From positions 1 through 64,000 of the forward strand of contig CAZGAO010000007.1 in assembly GCA_964523795.1 (NCBI GenBank): a DNA stretch of 64,000 nt, read 5' to 3'. Within the stretch, counting starts at the first letter, position 1. Each line of letters begins with the position of its first letter. The notes under the pieces were generated by a model. It had not been told where the DNA came from and did no database searches. It saw only the letters and a list, made by a program, of their open reading frames with translations. The position numbers were made by a program, and so were the translations under genes. Below are positions 17,697 to 26,121 of the stretch, in pieces. The DNA comes from SABY01 sp964523795. Its GTDB lineage: Bacteria; Bacteroidota; Bacteroidia; Bacteroidales; 4484-276.

Positions 17697-17721
17697 CCCT
17701 CACTAACCAAAATCTTTTATC

Positions 17722-18270
17722 ATGGAAAATTTAAACAATGACAATTTGAATATTGAAAATCAAAGGCCTTCCAGCGCGAAAGTTGCACTGACCAATGGCC
17801 TTTATTTGGGATTGGCACTGATCGTGCTTTCCTTGATTCTTTACCTGCTGGATGTTCCACAAGACAGCCCGGCTCAATATTTAAGCTACGTGGTAATGAT
17901 TGGCCTGACCATTGTTTTTGTGCTGCAATGGCGCGACAAATACAATGGAGGTTATCTTAGCTACTCGCAGGCTTTTGGCCATGGCTTTTTGGTCATCCTC
18001 TTTGGTACCATAATTTCAGCCATTTATACCTACGTTTTTTTCGAGTTTATTGCTCCTGAAGTATTGGTAAAGATGCTTGAAGAAGCTGAAAGTAAAATGT
18101 TCGATCAGGGTTTGCCCGAAGATCAAATTGAGATGGCCATGTCATGGACCCGGATGATGATGAAATCCCCAATGATGAGCGTATGGGTAATTTTTGGCGG
18201 AGCCATTGGCGGGCTGATCATTTCGGCGGTATTGGCAATTTTCCTAAAAAAAGAAAACAAAGAATTTTAA
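17722..18270 (+). CDS. DUF4199 membrane protein
   Basis: 182 residues with four hydrophobic segments (about 25-45, 52-70, 90-112 and 155-178) and a charged loop before the last. The pattern YNGGYLSYSQAFGHGF is typical of DUF4199, a family largely restricted to Bacteroidota and often encoded beside a family-2 glycosyltransferase, as here. Function unknown. The glycosyltransferase gene starts 9 bases downstream. Confidence 0.85.
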   Translation: MENLNNDNLNIENQRPSSAKVALTNGLYLGLALIVLSLILYLLDVPQDSPAQYLSYVVMIGLTIVFVLQWRDKYNGGYLSYSQAFGHGFLVILFGTIISAIYTYVFFEFIAPEVLVKMLEEAESKMFDQGLPEDQIEMAMSWTRMMMKSPMMSVWVIFGGAIGGLIISAVLAIFLKKENKEF

Positions 18271-18279
18271 AATTAACTG

Positions 18280-19224
18280 ATGGATTTATCACTGGTAATC
18301 GCGGCATACAACGAAGAAGAATCGCTTCCCGAACTCGAAGCCTGGATACGTCGTGTGGTGGAAAAGGAAGGGCTGGATTACGAAATCATCTTTATCGATG
18401 ATGGGTCGAAGGATAGCACCTGGGCTGTAATAGAAAGTCTGCGCAAAAATAATCCGGCTGTAAAAGGCATCAAGTTTCGCCGGAATTATGGTAAATCGGC
18501 AGCCCTGCAAAAGGGCTTTACCTTTGCCCAGGGCGAGGTGGTGATTACCATGGATGCCGATATGCAGGATAGCCCCGATGAAATTCCTGAATTGTATAAG
18601 ATGATTCGCCATGATGGCTACGACCTGGTTTCGGGCTGGAAGAAGAAGCGCCACGATCCCATCGGCAAGCGATGGCCTTCCAAGCTTTTTAACAAAACCA
18701 CAGGCTTAATATCGGGCATCCCTTTGCACGATTTTAACTGCGGGCTTAAATCTTATCGAAAAGCCGTAGTTAAGTCGGTGGAAATTTATGGTGAGATGCA
18801 CCGCTATATCCCGGTAATTGCCAAATGGGCCGGTTTTACCAAAATCACCGAAAAAGTGGTCATGCACCGTGCCCGCAAATATGGTAAGTCGAAGTTTGGT
18901 GCCGGACGCTTAGTCAAAGGTTTCCTGGACTTGATCACCATCACCTTTGTTTCAAAATTCGGCAAGCGCCCCATGCACTTTTTTGGAGTTATTGGCACTT
19001 TGCTTTTTGTGATAGGCCTCGGCATTGCCGGCTATCTTTCGTTTACCAAAATAATGTTTCACGAATATCGGATGACGGAGCGACCGCTGTTTTATCTGGC
19101 CTTGCTGGCCATGGTTATGGGAACGCAGGTTTTTGTAGCCGGTTTTGTAGCCGACATGATCGCACGCAACGCCCCCGGACGCAACGATTATCAGATTGAA
19201 AAGGATATGGGAATTATAAAATAA
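18280..19224 (+). CDS. Family 2 glycosyltransferase (polyprenyl-phosphate sugar transferase type)
   Basis: 314 residues. The GT-A domain shows SLVIAAYNEEESLPELE, the metal-binding MDADMQDSPDEIPEL (DxD-type) and the acceptor region HDFNCGLKSYRKAV. Two C-terminal membrane helices (about 225-250 and 262-290) place it with the DPM1/GtrB-like enzymes that load a sugar onto undecaprenyl phosphate. It lies between DUF4199 and a GT4 gene whose ATG overlaps its stop by one base. Confidence 0.92.
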   Translation: MDLSLVIAAYNEEESLPELEAWIRRVVEKEGLDYEIIFIDDGSKDSTWAVIESLRKNNPAVKGIKFRRNYGKSAALQKGFTFAQGEVVITMDADMQDSPDEIPELYKMIRHDGYDLVSGWKKKRHDPIGKRWPSKLFNKTTGLISGIPLHDFNCGLKSYRKAVVKSVEIYGEMHRYIPVIAKWAGFTKITEKVVMHRARKYGKSKFGAGRLVKGFLDLITITFVSKFGKRPMHFFGVIGTLLFVIGLGIAGYLSFTKIMFHEYRMTERPLFYLALLAMVMGTQVFVAGFVADMIARNAPGRNDYQIEKDMGIIK

Positions 19225-20399
19225 TGAGCAAGACACCAGCCGAAAATATTAAGCGAAAGGTAGTAATTCTTGGGAGCGCACATCCGCTTAGGGGAGGTCT
19301 TGCAGCCTACAATGAGCGGATTGCGCGCACATATCAGCAGCAAGGCGATACCGTGAAGATATTTACATTCTCGCTGCAATATCCCGGGTTTTTGTTTCCT
19401 GGCAAAACGCAATTTTCTTCCGAACCGCCTCCCGCCGATCTGGATATCGAAATCAATGTTAATTCGATAAACCCGATAAGTTGGATAAATGCTGGCAGGA
19501 AAATCAGAGATGAAAAACCCGATCTGCTGATCATCAAGTTTTGGATACCTTTTATGGCACCCTGCCTGGGAACGATTGCAAAAATTGTAAAGAAAAATCA
19601 CTACACCCGTGTCGTTTCTATTCTTGATAATATCATCCCTCATGAAAAACGTCCCGGCGATCGCATCTTATCCAAATATTTTGTGAAACATGTAGATGGC
19701 TTTGTCGCCATGTCGGAGCAAGTGATGAATGATCTGAATATTTTTGACACAAAGAAACCACGCACTTTTTGCCCGCATCCCTTGTACGATCATTTTGGGA
19801 AACCTGAATCCAAGATTCTGGCTCGCAAAAAACTGGGCTTGAACCCTGATGATATTTATCTTTTATTTTTTGGCTTTATCCGCGATTATAAGGGTCTCGA
19901 CCTTTTGCTCGAAGCTATGGCCAATCCCGGAATAAAAAGCATGGGTTTGAAACTATTGGTTGCCGGCGAGTTTTACACCGATTCGAAGCCGTATTTTGAA
20001 ATTATAGAAAAACATCATTTGGACGATAAAGTAGTAATGTCCAACGATTTTATTCCCGACAGCAAGGTGGCCGATTATTTTAATGCTGCCGATTTGGTAG
20101 TGCAACCATACAAGGATGCCACCCAAAGCGGCGTTACCCAAATTGCTTATCATTTCGAAAAACCAATGATCACAACTAACGTGGGCGGTTTGGCCGAGAT
20201 CGTTCCCGATGACAAGGTGGGCTTTGTGGTAAATCCTGTGGTGGATGAAATTGCCGAAGCTATTTTGCGGTTTTTTAAAATGGACAAGGAAAACACCTTT
20301 ATCGAAAACATTAAAATAGAAAAACAAAAGTACTCGTGGAAAAGAATGCTGGAGGCTGTGGATGTGGTGGCGAAGGAGGCGGAAAAGGGCAATAATTAA
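19224..20399 (+). CDS. Family 4 glycosyltransferase
   Basis: 391 residues, GT-B fold. The N-terminal Rossmann half begins VVILGSAHPLRGGLAAYNER. The C-terminal nucleotide-sugar half has LLFFGFIRDYKGLDLLLEA and VVQPYKDATQSGVTQIAY with the conserved Glu-type region ITTNVGGLAEIV. Probably builds lipopolysaccharide or a surface glycan in the cytoplasm. Start codon overlaps the preceding stop (TAATG). The heptose-kinase gene follows 12 bases downstream, which suggests a shared glycan pathway. Confidence 0.92.
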   Translation: MSKTPAENIKRKVVILGSAHPLRGGLAAYNERIARTYQQQGDTVKIFTFSLQYPGFLFPGKTQFSSEPPPADLDIEINVNSINPISWINAGRKIRDEKPDLLIIKFWIPFMAPCLGTIAKIVKKNHYTRVVSILDNIIPHEKRPGDRILSKYFVKHVDGFVAMSEQVMNDLNIFDTKKPRTFCPHPLYDHFGKPESKILARKKLGLNPDDIYLLFFGFIRDYKGLDLLLEAMANPGIKSMGLKLLVAGEFYTDSKPYFEIIEKHHLDDKVVMSNDFIPDSKVADYFNAADLVVQPYKDATQSGVTQIAYHFEKPMITTNVGGLAEIVPDDKVGFVVNPVVDEIAEAILRFFKMDKENTFIENIKIEKQKYSWKRMLEAVDVVAKEAEKGNN

Positions 20400-20411
20400 A
20401 TAATACAACTA

Positions 20412-21434
20412 ATGATACACCGAAGTAAATCGCCTTTGCGGCTGGGACTTGCCGGCGGCGGAACAGATGTAGCTCCTTATTCCGACCTTTATGGCGGAGC
20501 CATCCTCAATGCCACCATTAGCATGTACGCTTACGCTACCATCGAGCCTTTGGATAATGGTAAAATTATCCTTTTGTCCATCGACAAGGAAACCACCCTT
20601 GAATTGCCCAGTACCGAATTTCTGGAGTTGGATGATAATTTGGATTTGCTAAAAGGGATTTACAATCGTGTGGTCAAAGATTTTACCCACAAGCCGCTCT
20701 CGTTTAAGCTAACTACTTTTGTTGATGCGCCTCCCGGCTCCGGGTTGGGCACATCTTCTACGCTGGTAGTAACTATTTTGGGGGCTTTCGCCGAATGGCT
20801 TAACTTACCCATGGGCGAATACGACCTGGCGCACCTGGCGTATCAAATCGAGCGCGTTGATTTAGCAATGGCAGGTGGTAAGCAGGATCAGTACGCAGCT
20901 ACCTTTGGCGGGGTCAATTTTATGGAGTTTTACAAAGATGAAAAAGTGATCGTAAACCCTTTGCGCATTCGCAGCAAGTACCTCAACGAGCTGGCCTATA
21001 ATCTGGTGCTTTATTTTACCGGCACCAGCCGTCTGTCATCGAAAATCATCGAGGCTCAGCGCGAAAATGTACAGGCCGAAAATAAAAAATCCATCGAAGC
21101 CATGCACCAGTTAAAGCGTCAATCGGTGATGATGAAGGAAGCCATCCTTAGGGGTGAATTGGAGAAAATCGGCGACATCCTGGATTTTGGCTGGCAATTC
21201 AAAAAACAAATGGCAGCAGGAATCAGCAACCCGATGATCGACGAAATATATGATGCCGCGCGAAAGTCAGGGGCTACCGGTGGCAAGATATCAGGAGCTG
21301 GCGGCGGAGGCTTTATGTTTTTTTATTGCCCTGAAAATACACGTCCACAGGTTGTTAAAACCCTCGAATCCTTTGGTGGCCAGGTAAAGCGTTACGAATT
21401 TACCAGCACCGGTCTCACCACCTGGTCGATATAA
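20412..21434 (+). CDS. hddA: D-glycero-D-manno-heptose 7-phosphate kinase (HddA-like)
   Basis: 340-residue GHMP kinase. The N-terminus RSKSPLRLGLAGGGTDVAPY is the HddA form, the ATP loop is PPGSGLGTSSTLVVTI near residue 110, and the C-terminal motif is KISGAGGGGFMFFY. HddA makes the 1,7-bisphosphate of heptose for GDP-heptose. The other enzymes (GmhB, HddC, GmhA) are encoded together at 47.3-49.1 kb, so the pathway is complete in the window but split. A GHMP kinase for fucose or mannose-like sugars is the main alternative. Confidence 0.87.
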   Translation: MIHRSKSPLRLGLAGGGTDVAPYSDLYGGAILNATISMYAYATIEPLDNGKIILLSIDKETTLELPSTEFLELDDNLDLLKGIYNRVVKDFTHKPLSFKLTTFVDAPPGSGLGTSSTLVVTILGAFAEWLNLPMGEYDLAHLAYQIERVDLAMAGGKQDQYAATFGGVNFMEFYKDEKVIVNPLRIRSKYLNELAYNLVLYFTGTSRLSSKIIEAQRENVQAENKKSIEAMHQLKRQSVMMKEAILRGELEKIGDILDFGWQFKKQMAAGISNPMIDEIYDAARKSGATGGKISGAGGGGFMFFYCPENTRPQVVKTLESFGGQVKRYEFTSTGLTTWSI

Positions 21435-21479
21435 AATCGTGAATTCGTGGTTTGTTTTGCGAAAAAATAATTTCACGTT

Positions 21480-22151
21480 TCATTTCCTGTGAAACCGATC
21501 ATCACCCCATTTTTTCGGATTATTTTTGATGTAATTCGCGATACGCCAATATTCCGCCTCATCGCGGATGATGTGTTCCCAATAATTAAGCTGCCACAAT
21601 TTTTTATCGAATCGTTTCCAATTTTTGGTTTTTACACCACGGATATATTCGTTGGTGGTCATGGTTTTGAACCAATCCATGGCATCGCCCACGGTTGTAT
21701 GGTATTTTTGATTATCCATACCGTATTGTGGGTTGGTTTGGTCGTTGTGTGGATCGTTGTTGGAAAGCCCGTGTCGGGGCACCCCTTCGTGGGTGCCCTT
21801 GTCCATGGGGGTATCCGTACTGGTGGGATGCCCACGTAGGGGCATCCGTACGTTGGTATCCCCCAAGGTTTCATCCGTTTTAGGTGCGTTTTCGATAATG
21901 CAATGGAAATGGTTCGGCATCACCATCATTTCATCGCAATTTTTATCGGGGTATTTATTTTCCAATTCATAATACCATTTTTCCACCATCTGCCCGGCAT
22001 CGTTTAAAATCATAATTCCATTTTCAACGTGGCCAAACAGGCAGATATGATGGCGCACGCAGATGGTAATAAAATACAAGCCTGCACGGGAATAATCGTA
22101 GCCTTTCAGGCGAATACTGCGGCGGTGATGTTTTTTCGGATCGTATGCCAT
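21480..22151 (-). CDS. REP-associated tyrosine transposase (RAYT, Y1/HUH family)
   Basis: 223 residues. GLYFITICVRHHICLFG opens the Y1 domain. The HUH metal motif is MVMPNHFHCII. The catalytic-tyrosine region is EAEYWRIANYIKNNPKKW. The domain is interrupted at about residues 92-125 by a low-complexity Thr/Pro/Gly segment encoded by two in-frame palindromes (21778-21797 and 21826-21847). RAYTs are single-copy relatives of IS200 enzymes that mobilise short palindromic repeats. It has no flanking copy of itself here, but at least nine 33-bp palindromes occur in the window. Confidence 0.88.
   Translation of the reverse strand: MAYDPKKHHRRSIRLKGYDYSRAGLYFITICVRHHICLFGHVENGIMILNDAGQMVEKWYYELENKYPDKNCDEMMVMPNHFHCIIENAPKTDETLGDTNVRMPLRGHPTSTDTPMDKGTHEGVPRHGLSNNDPHNDQTNPQYGMDNQKYHTTVGDAMDWFKTMTTNEYIRGVKTKNWKRFDKKLWQLNYWEHIIRDEAEYWRIANYIKNNPKKWGDDRFHRK
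21778..21847. repeat. Two palindromes inside the RAYT coding sequence
   Basis: GGCACCCC-ttcgt-GGGTGCC at 21778-21797 and GGATGCCC-acgta-GGGGCATCC at 21826-21847 form hairpins. They keep the transposase frame open and encode the poorly conserved insert. Their sequence differs from the intergenic 33-bp family. Confidence 0.75.
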
Positions 22152-22252
22152 CGTGTTTGGGTTTTGACGATTTTAGACGTATTTTGACGTACAAATATAC
22201 AAAACCGAAACCAATGCACCGGAAGATTTAGCCGTAAAATTGACACTGATGT

Positions 22253-22290
22253 AAAAAAATCCCGCTTTCTGATAAGAGAAAATGGGATTT
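22253..22290 (-). terminator. Rho-independent terminator of the DsrC/desulfurase operon
   Basis: On the minus strand AAATCCCattttct pairs with agaaagcGGGATTT and is followed by a run of T. It lies 183 bases past the desulfurase stop because a MITE-like element sits in between. Confidence 0.75.
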
Positions 22291-22305
22291 CATTTAAAGG
22301 CTATT

Positions 22306-22466
22306 TAGTGCCTGCACGTAAAGTCATTTTTTTTTGATTTAAGATTGATCCGCACGTGCGGGAATTGGAGATTTTAGATTGTCTTAAATATCACCAACAT
22401 CTTAAATCTAAAATCGTTAATCTGAAATCATATATTTTTCTTACTATTATTTTAAAGACTGACACA
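22306..22466. mobile_element. MITE-like element, copy A
   Basis: About 161 bp. The left end is TAGTGCCTGCACGTAAAGTC and the right end TTTAAAGACTGACAC, close to inverted copies of each other. The inside carries a stem (GATTTTAGATT and AATCTAAAATC). It shares its ends with copies B to E. No coding capacity. Confidence 0.75.
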
Positions 22467-22473
22467 ATTCATA

Positions 22474-23637
22474 CTACCGCCGTATCGAGGCAATATCTTT
22501 GATGGCTTCGATGGCCTGGTCGATGTGGGCTTCGGTGTTTAAGGGGCCGATGCTCAGTCGAACAGATCCATGAATTTTATCCGTTCCCAGGCCGACATGT
22601 ACCAGCGGGGCGCAGTGCAGGCCAGTGCGTGTGGCAATATTGTAATCCACATCGAGCATCGTTCCCACATCGCCCGATTCAAAGCCCTGGACGTTGATGC
22701 TTAGCACCGGATTTTGATTTTGGGTGTTGTTGCCGCAATATACGGTTACATTCTCGATTTGTTTCATGGCATTGCGCAGCTTATCGTAAAGTGCGTATTC
22801 TTTTTTGTGCAAATTTTCCATGCCTTGTTCATGCACCCATTTTACCCCGGCATTAATTCCGGCCACGCCTACAATGTTCAGCGTTCCGCATTCGAGGCGA
22901 TAAGGATATTCGATAAGATGGGTTTCCTGCGCCGAGCGCACGCCGGTGCCTCCAAAGCGGGTGCCTCGAACCGGGAGTGTTTCGCTAACATAAGAACCCC
23001 CAATCCCGGTAGGTCCCATCAGGCATTTGTGGCCGGTAAAAACCAAGGCATCGATGCCCATGTCCACCACATCGATGGGCACGGCTCCGGCACTCTGGCT
23101 GGCGTCAACAATAAAATATACGCCCATCGTCTTGCAGATAGCACCGATTTCTTTAAGCGGCTGGATGGTTCCAATTACGTTGGAGCTGTGATTGACCACC
23201 ACCATTTTGGTGTTTTTGCGGATGGCCTTTTTGATGTCCTCCGGATGGATATATCCGTTTTCATCGAAGTGAACGTGCGTAGTTTCGATTATTTTTTGCA
23301 ACTGCAAGTGGTGTAGCGGGCGGAGCACCGAGTTGTGCTCGAGCATAGTAGTAACCACATGGTCGCCTTTTTCGGCCATACCCTGCAGTATCATATTCAG
23401 CGAGTCGCTGGCGTTGTAGCTAAAGGTAAGGCGGTTGGCATCGTTGCCATTAAAGAGTTTGCACAGCATCTCGCGGGTGGCATGTACAATTTCTTCGGTT
23501 TCGATGGCGGCATCAAAACCCGAGCGACCCGGATTAACGCCGTGGGTGCGGTAAAACTCATCCATGTATTTGTACACGGCTTCCGGCTTAGGAAAAGAAG
23601 TGGCAGAATTGTCGAGATAGATCAAGTTATTCATCAT
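22474..23637 (-). CDS. Cysteine desulfurase family protein (class V aminotransferase)
   Basis: 387 residues, PLP-dependent. LIYLDNSATSFPKPEAV, the PLP lysine in VFTGHKCLMGPTGIGG near residue 200 and the catalytic-Cys loop TRTGLHCAPLVH near 340 match the NifS/Csd-like group. The enzyme would take sulfur from cysteine as a persulfide on that Cys. Last gene of the operon with dsrC and dsrMK-like genes, 61 bases after the dsrK-like stop. This suggests it feeds sulfur to DsrC rather than acting in general Fe-S assembly. No isc or suf scaffold genes are nearby. Confidence 0.92.
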   Translation of the reverse strand: MMNNLIYLDNSATSFPKPEAVYKYMDEFYRTHGVNPGRSGFDAAIETEEIVHATREMLCKLFNGNDANRLTFSYNASDSLNMILQGMAEKGDHVVTTMLEHNSVLRPLHHLQLQKIIETTHVHFDENGYIHPEDIKKAIRKNTKMVVVNHSSNVIGTIQPLKEIGAICKTMGVYFIVDASQSAGAVPIDVVDMGIDALVFTGHKCLMGPTGIGGSYVSETLPVRGTRFGGTGVRSAQETHLIEYPYRLECGTLNIVGVAGINAGVKWVHEQGMENLHKKEYALYDKLRNAMKQIENVTVYCGNNTQNQNPVLSINVQGFESGDVGTMLDVDYNIATRTGLHCAPLVHVGLGTDKIHGSVRLSIGPLNTEAHIDQAIEAIKDIASIRR

Positions 23638-23698
23638 TTTTTATTTGAGAATGGTTAATATTAATTTTATTTGATAATTATTAAATAAGAAAAATAGA

Positions 23699-25011
23699 TT
23701 ATTTGGATGGAGATTCATCGATAATCAAAGCATCGGCTACAACTTCGGCAACAGTTTTTATTTGTACGCCCAGCTTAAAAACTACATTAATTTGGCTCAA
23801 CTGATCCACGCAGTTATGGCAGGGCGTAACCACTACTTTGGCACCGGTGGCTATTATTTGGTCGGCTTTGAGGCGGGCAATTTTCATCCGCCGTTCGTTA
23901 TATTCGCTCATGGCCAGTTGGCCACCACCACCTCCACAGCACAAGTTATCGTTGCCGCAGGGGTTCATCTCCACAAAATCCATGGTGGCCATTTTTAGGA
24001 TATCGCGCTGCTGCTGCAAAATGCCACCACTGCGAACCAGGTTACAGGGATCGTGCAGCGTTACGCGGTCAGGGTTTTTTTGCGGATCAACTTTTATTTT
24101 CCCATTTTTTAAATAATCCAGCATCAGCTCCACCGAGGTTAGCACCTCGAAAGGGTAGGGCTTGTTGATGTAATTGGGGCCTTCCCACCTAAACGCACGC
24201 GAGCCATGACCGCACTCGGCCAGGACACACTTTTTAGCCTCCAGCTCTTCCATTTCATCGTGAAGGCGTTGGGCAATTATCGCAGCCTCTTTCAGGTTTC
24301 CGCTATAATAGGCGTAATTGGTAACATCGTACATGCGTGTAGATAGCGTCCACTTTTCGCCGGCAGCCCAAAAAATCTTGGCCATCGCCGAAATCGACAA
24401 TGGGAAAAACTTAGGCTCGCGCGGATTGAGGGTATATAATATGTCCTTGCCTTTTTCGTCCAATGGGATTTTGGCAGTCTCATCGTCCACCTCCATTTGC
24501 AAGTCTTCTTCGAGCCACTCCAGGGTTTCGGTAAAATCTGTTTTGGAAATCCCCATGTTGTTTCCTGTTTCCAAAGCCGCATCCACAGTTTTTTGTAGCG
24601 TTTCGGGAATCATGTCCATTTCGGCAAGCATCTCACGACCCTTGCGAACCACATAGCTGATGTCGACACCAATGGAGCAATTATGGTGCAGCGTCCACAC
24701 ATGGTGCAGGCACCGTAGAGCAGATCCACCATGGTTTCCGCAGTTTTATCATCCAGCTTGCGCGCTCCGGTAAGTGCCGGAAATATTTTGCCTGTGGTGG
24801 TAGCATACCTTCGATAAATCGAGGCTACAAGGTCAACTTTGGTAGCCGGAATAAATCGCGCCTCGGGCATGGCGCGGTAATAAATGCAGCTTTTGGCGCA
24901 CAGCCCGCAGTGTACACAACTATTGAGGTGGGTAAGCAATTTGCCATCGTTGCCGGTTTTCAAAACCTTTAATCCCTTGTTAATCGTAGCTTGATCGAGC
25001 GTTTTGTGCAT
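23699..25011 (-). pseudogene. dsrK: DsrK/HdrD-like Fe-S protein, interrupted by a one-base frameshift
   Basis: Read as one gene this is a 437-residue heterodisulfide-reductase-like subunit. The N-terminal part has CVHCGLCAKSC (Cys32-Cys42) and CTMCGRC (Cys102-108). The C-terminal part, in another frame, continues NCSIGVD and holds the CCG-type motifs MNPCGNDNLCCGGGGG and TPCHNC that bind the non-cubane [4Fe-4S] cluster. The two parts join near 24684-24687. Adding one G on the + strand (C on the coding strand) there gives CTMCGRCTHNC, a perfect CxxCxxCxxxC. It could be a real inactivating mutation or a sequencing error. The rest of the gene is intact, which favours an error or a very recent change. 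Its likely partner DsrM-like is 15 bases upstream. Confidence 0.85.
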
Positions 25012-25026
25012 AGTAGAATAGTAGTT

Positions 25027-25641
25027 TTATTTGGGAGGCCAAACACCACGATGGCCAAAGAAACTGCCCAATTGGTAGCGGGCGGCAAAAAAGTAAACCG
25101 TATGTTTTAGTTTTCCTGCCGGGATGTACAAAAACAAAATGCCGGCAATGATAAGATAGACCGGGAGCGAGGCACCCGAAAGAAGCACCGCCGCCGTAGC
25201 CCATTGGAAAGCAGAAACGATAAAGTTGGAGATGTAATCGTCAGGATTGGATAAGGCACGCATTTGAGACTTTAACATCCGCTTAATTAAAATACCAAAA
25301 CCACACAAGCCTGATATTGCAAAAAAGCCGGCCAGGCTCCAGGAGATGATTATGCCGGGCTGGATATTAGCCACGATTAGCACAAAGAGCAGAAGAGCAG
25401 CAAAGGTGCCGAGGTGATAGATGATACCAGCCACGTAGGTTGGCAGATAAAGAAAGGCACTCTCTTTGCGCGTAGGGCTCATGGCTCCCACAAAGGCATA
25501 AGGCATTGCCGATTGTGCTTTGCCAGTGGCCTGCGAAAGGTCGCGGGGCTTGCCCAGGGCAATAATCCGGATTAAGTGAAAAAGCAGTGTGGCAAGGCAA
25601 AAGGCAAAAGCCGCCAAGGCAAATATGAGATAAGATTCCAT
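25027..25641 (-). CDS. dsrM: DsrM/NarI-like cytochrome b membrane subunit
   Basis: 204 residues with five hydrophobic segments. Histidines at the start of helix 1 (FHLIRI), in helix 2 (IYHLGTF) and in LKHTVYFFAARYQLG near the end are candidate haem ligands, as in NarI/DsrM. The family takes electrons from menaquinol through the membrane and passes them to a DsrK/HdrD-like partner. The gene lies between dsrC (16 bases) and the dsrK-like gene (15 bases). A generic NarI-like gamma subunit is the alternative, but the context supports DsrM. Confidence 0.85.
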   Translation of the reverse strand: MESYLIFALAAFAFCLATLLFHLIRIIALGKPRDLSQATGKAQSAMPYAFVGAMSPTRKESAFLYLPTYVAGIIYHLGTFAALLLFVLIVANIQPGIIISWSLAGFFAISGLCGFGILIKRMLKSQMRALSNPDDYISNFIVSAFQWATAAVLLSGASLPVYLIIAGILFLYIPAGKLKHTVYFFAARYQLGSFFGHRGVWPPK

Positions 25642-25657
25642 AGTTTACTTAGTTTTA

Positions 25658-25975
25658 TTAAACGCAGCCATCGGGCTTGGGCAATCCGGCTACACGGCAT
25701 GCGCCACGGGCAGGCCCCAGAGGGAATAGTTCGTAAATCTCGCGAAGGCGAACGCCGGTCTCCTTGCATATTGTCCGTATCATCGGAGCCATACCTTTTT
25801 CTTCGTAGTTCTTGCGGATAACATTGACGATGGCCCAGTGCTTTTCGCCCATTTCGCCAATGCCATCATGATTAGCAATGAGTTGCGCTACTTCTTTAGT
25901 CCAAATTTCGGGATTGGCCAAAAAGCCATCCCCGTCCACTTCAAAAATCTGATTTTCAATTTCAATTGTCGGCAT
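25658..25975 (-). CDS. dsrC: DsrC/TusE-family sulfur carrier with both conserved cysteines
   Basis: 105 residues, normal for DsrC. The C-terminal arm reads GACRVAGLPKPDGCV: the penultimate Cys and a second Cys 11 residues before it are both present. True DsrC proteins that form a trisulfide or disulfide have both, whereas TusE has only the penultimate one. DsrC moves sulfur on its swinging arm and is reduced by DsrMK. dsrM- and dsrK-like genes follow in the same operon. The dsrAB sulfite reductase is not in the window. Confidence 0.95.
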   Translation of the reverse strand: MPTIEIENQIFEVDGDGFLANPEIWTKEVAQLIANHDGIGEMGEKHWAIVNVIRKNYEEKGMAPMIRTICKETGVRLREIYELFPLGPARGACRVAGLPKPDGCV

Positions 25976-26054
25976 ACAAGTTTGTTGTTTTAGTTCAATT
26001 ATTTAGTTTAAATATTTATTGGCATCTTAATGTTTTTCTTTTCTCGTGCGTTGG

Positions 26055-26070
26055 CCAGTCCTCCCCTCAA
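26055..26070. repeat. Short hairpin CTCCCC-tcaa-GGGGAG
   Basis: A 6-bp GC-rich stem in the 146-bp gap between the Cys-rich gene and dsrC. No T-run follows, so it is probably a dispersed hairpin or an RNA-processing site rather than a terminator. Confidence 0.5.
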
Positions 26071-26121
26071 GGGGAGCAAGAGGGGTGCGTGGCGGATTAC
26101 GAGTTTTAATACAGACATTAA

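Larger units (their letters stand above)
22152..22473. other. Gap between csd-like gene and RAYT: terminator and MITE-like element
   Basis: No gene. From right to left it holds MITE-like copy A (22306-22466), a hairpin terminator for the desulfurase operon (22253-22290) and about 100 bp of plain leader before the RAYT start. Confidence 0.7.

Noticed and set aside
24610..25011. Two separate Fe-S proteins instead of one frameshifted DsrK-like protein
   Set aside because: The first frame loses its cluster motif after the shift and the second begins in the middle of that motif. Restoring one base gives a perfect CxxCxxCxxxC.
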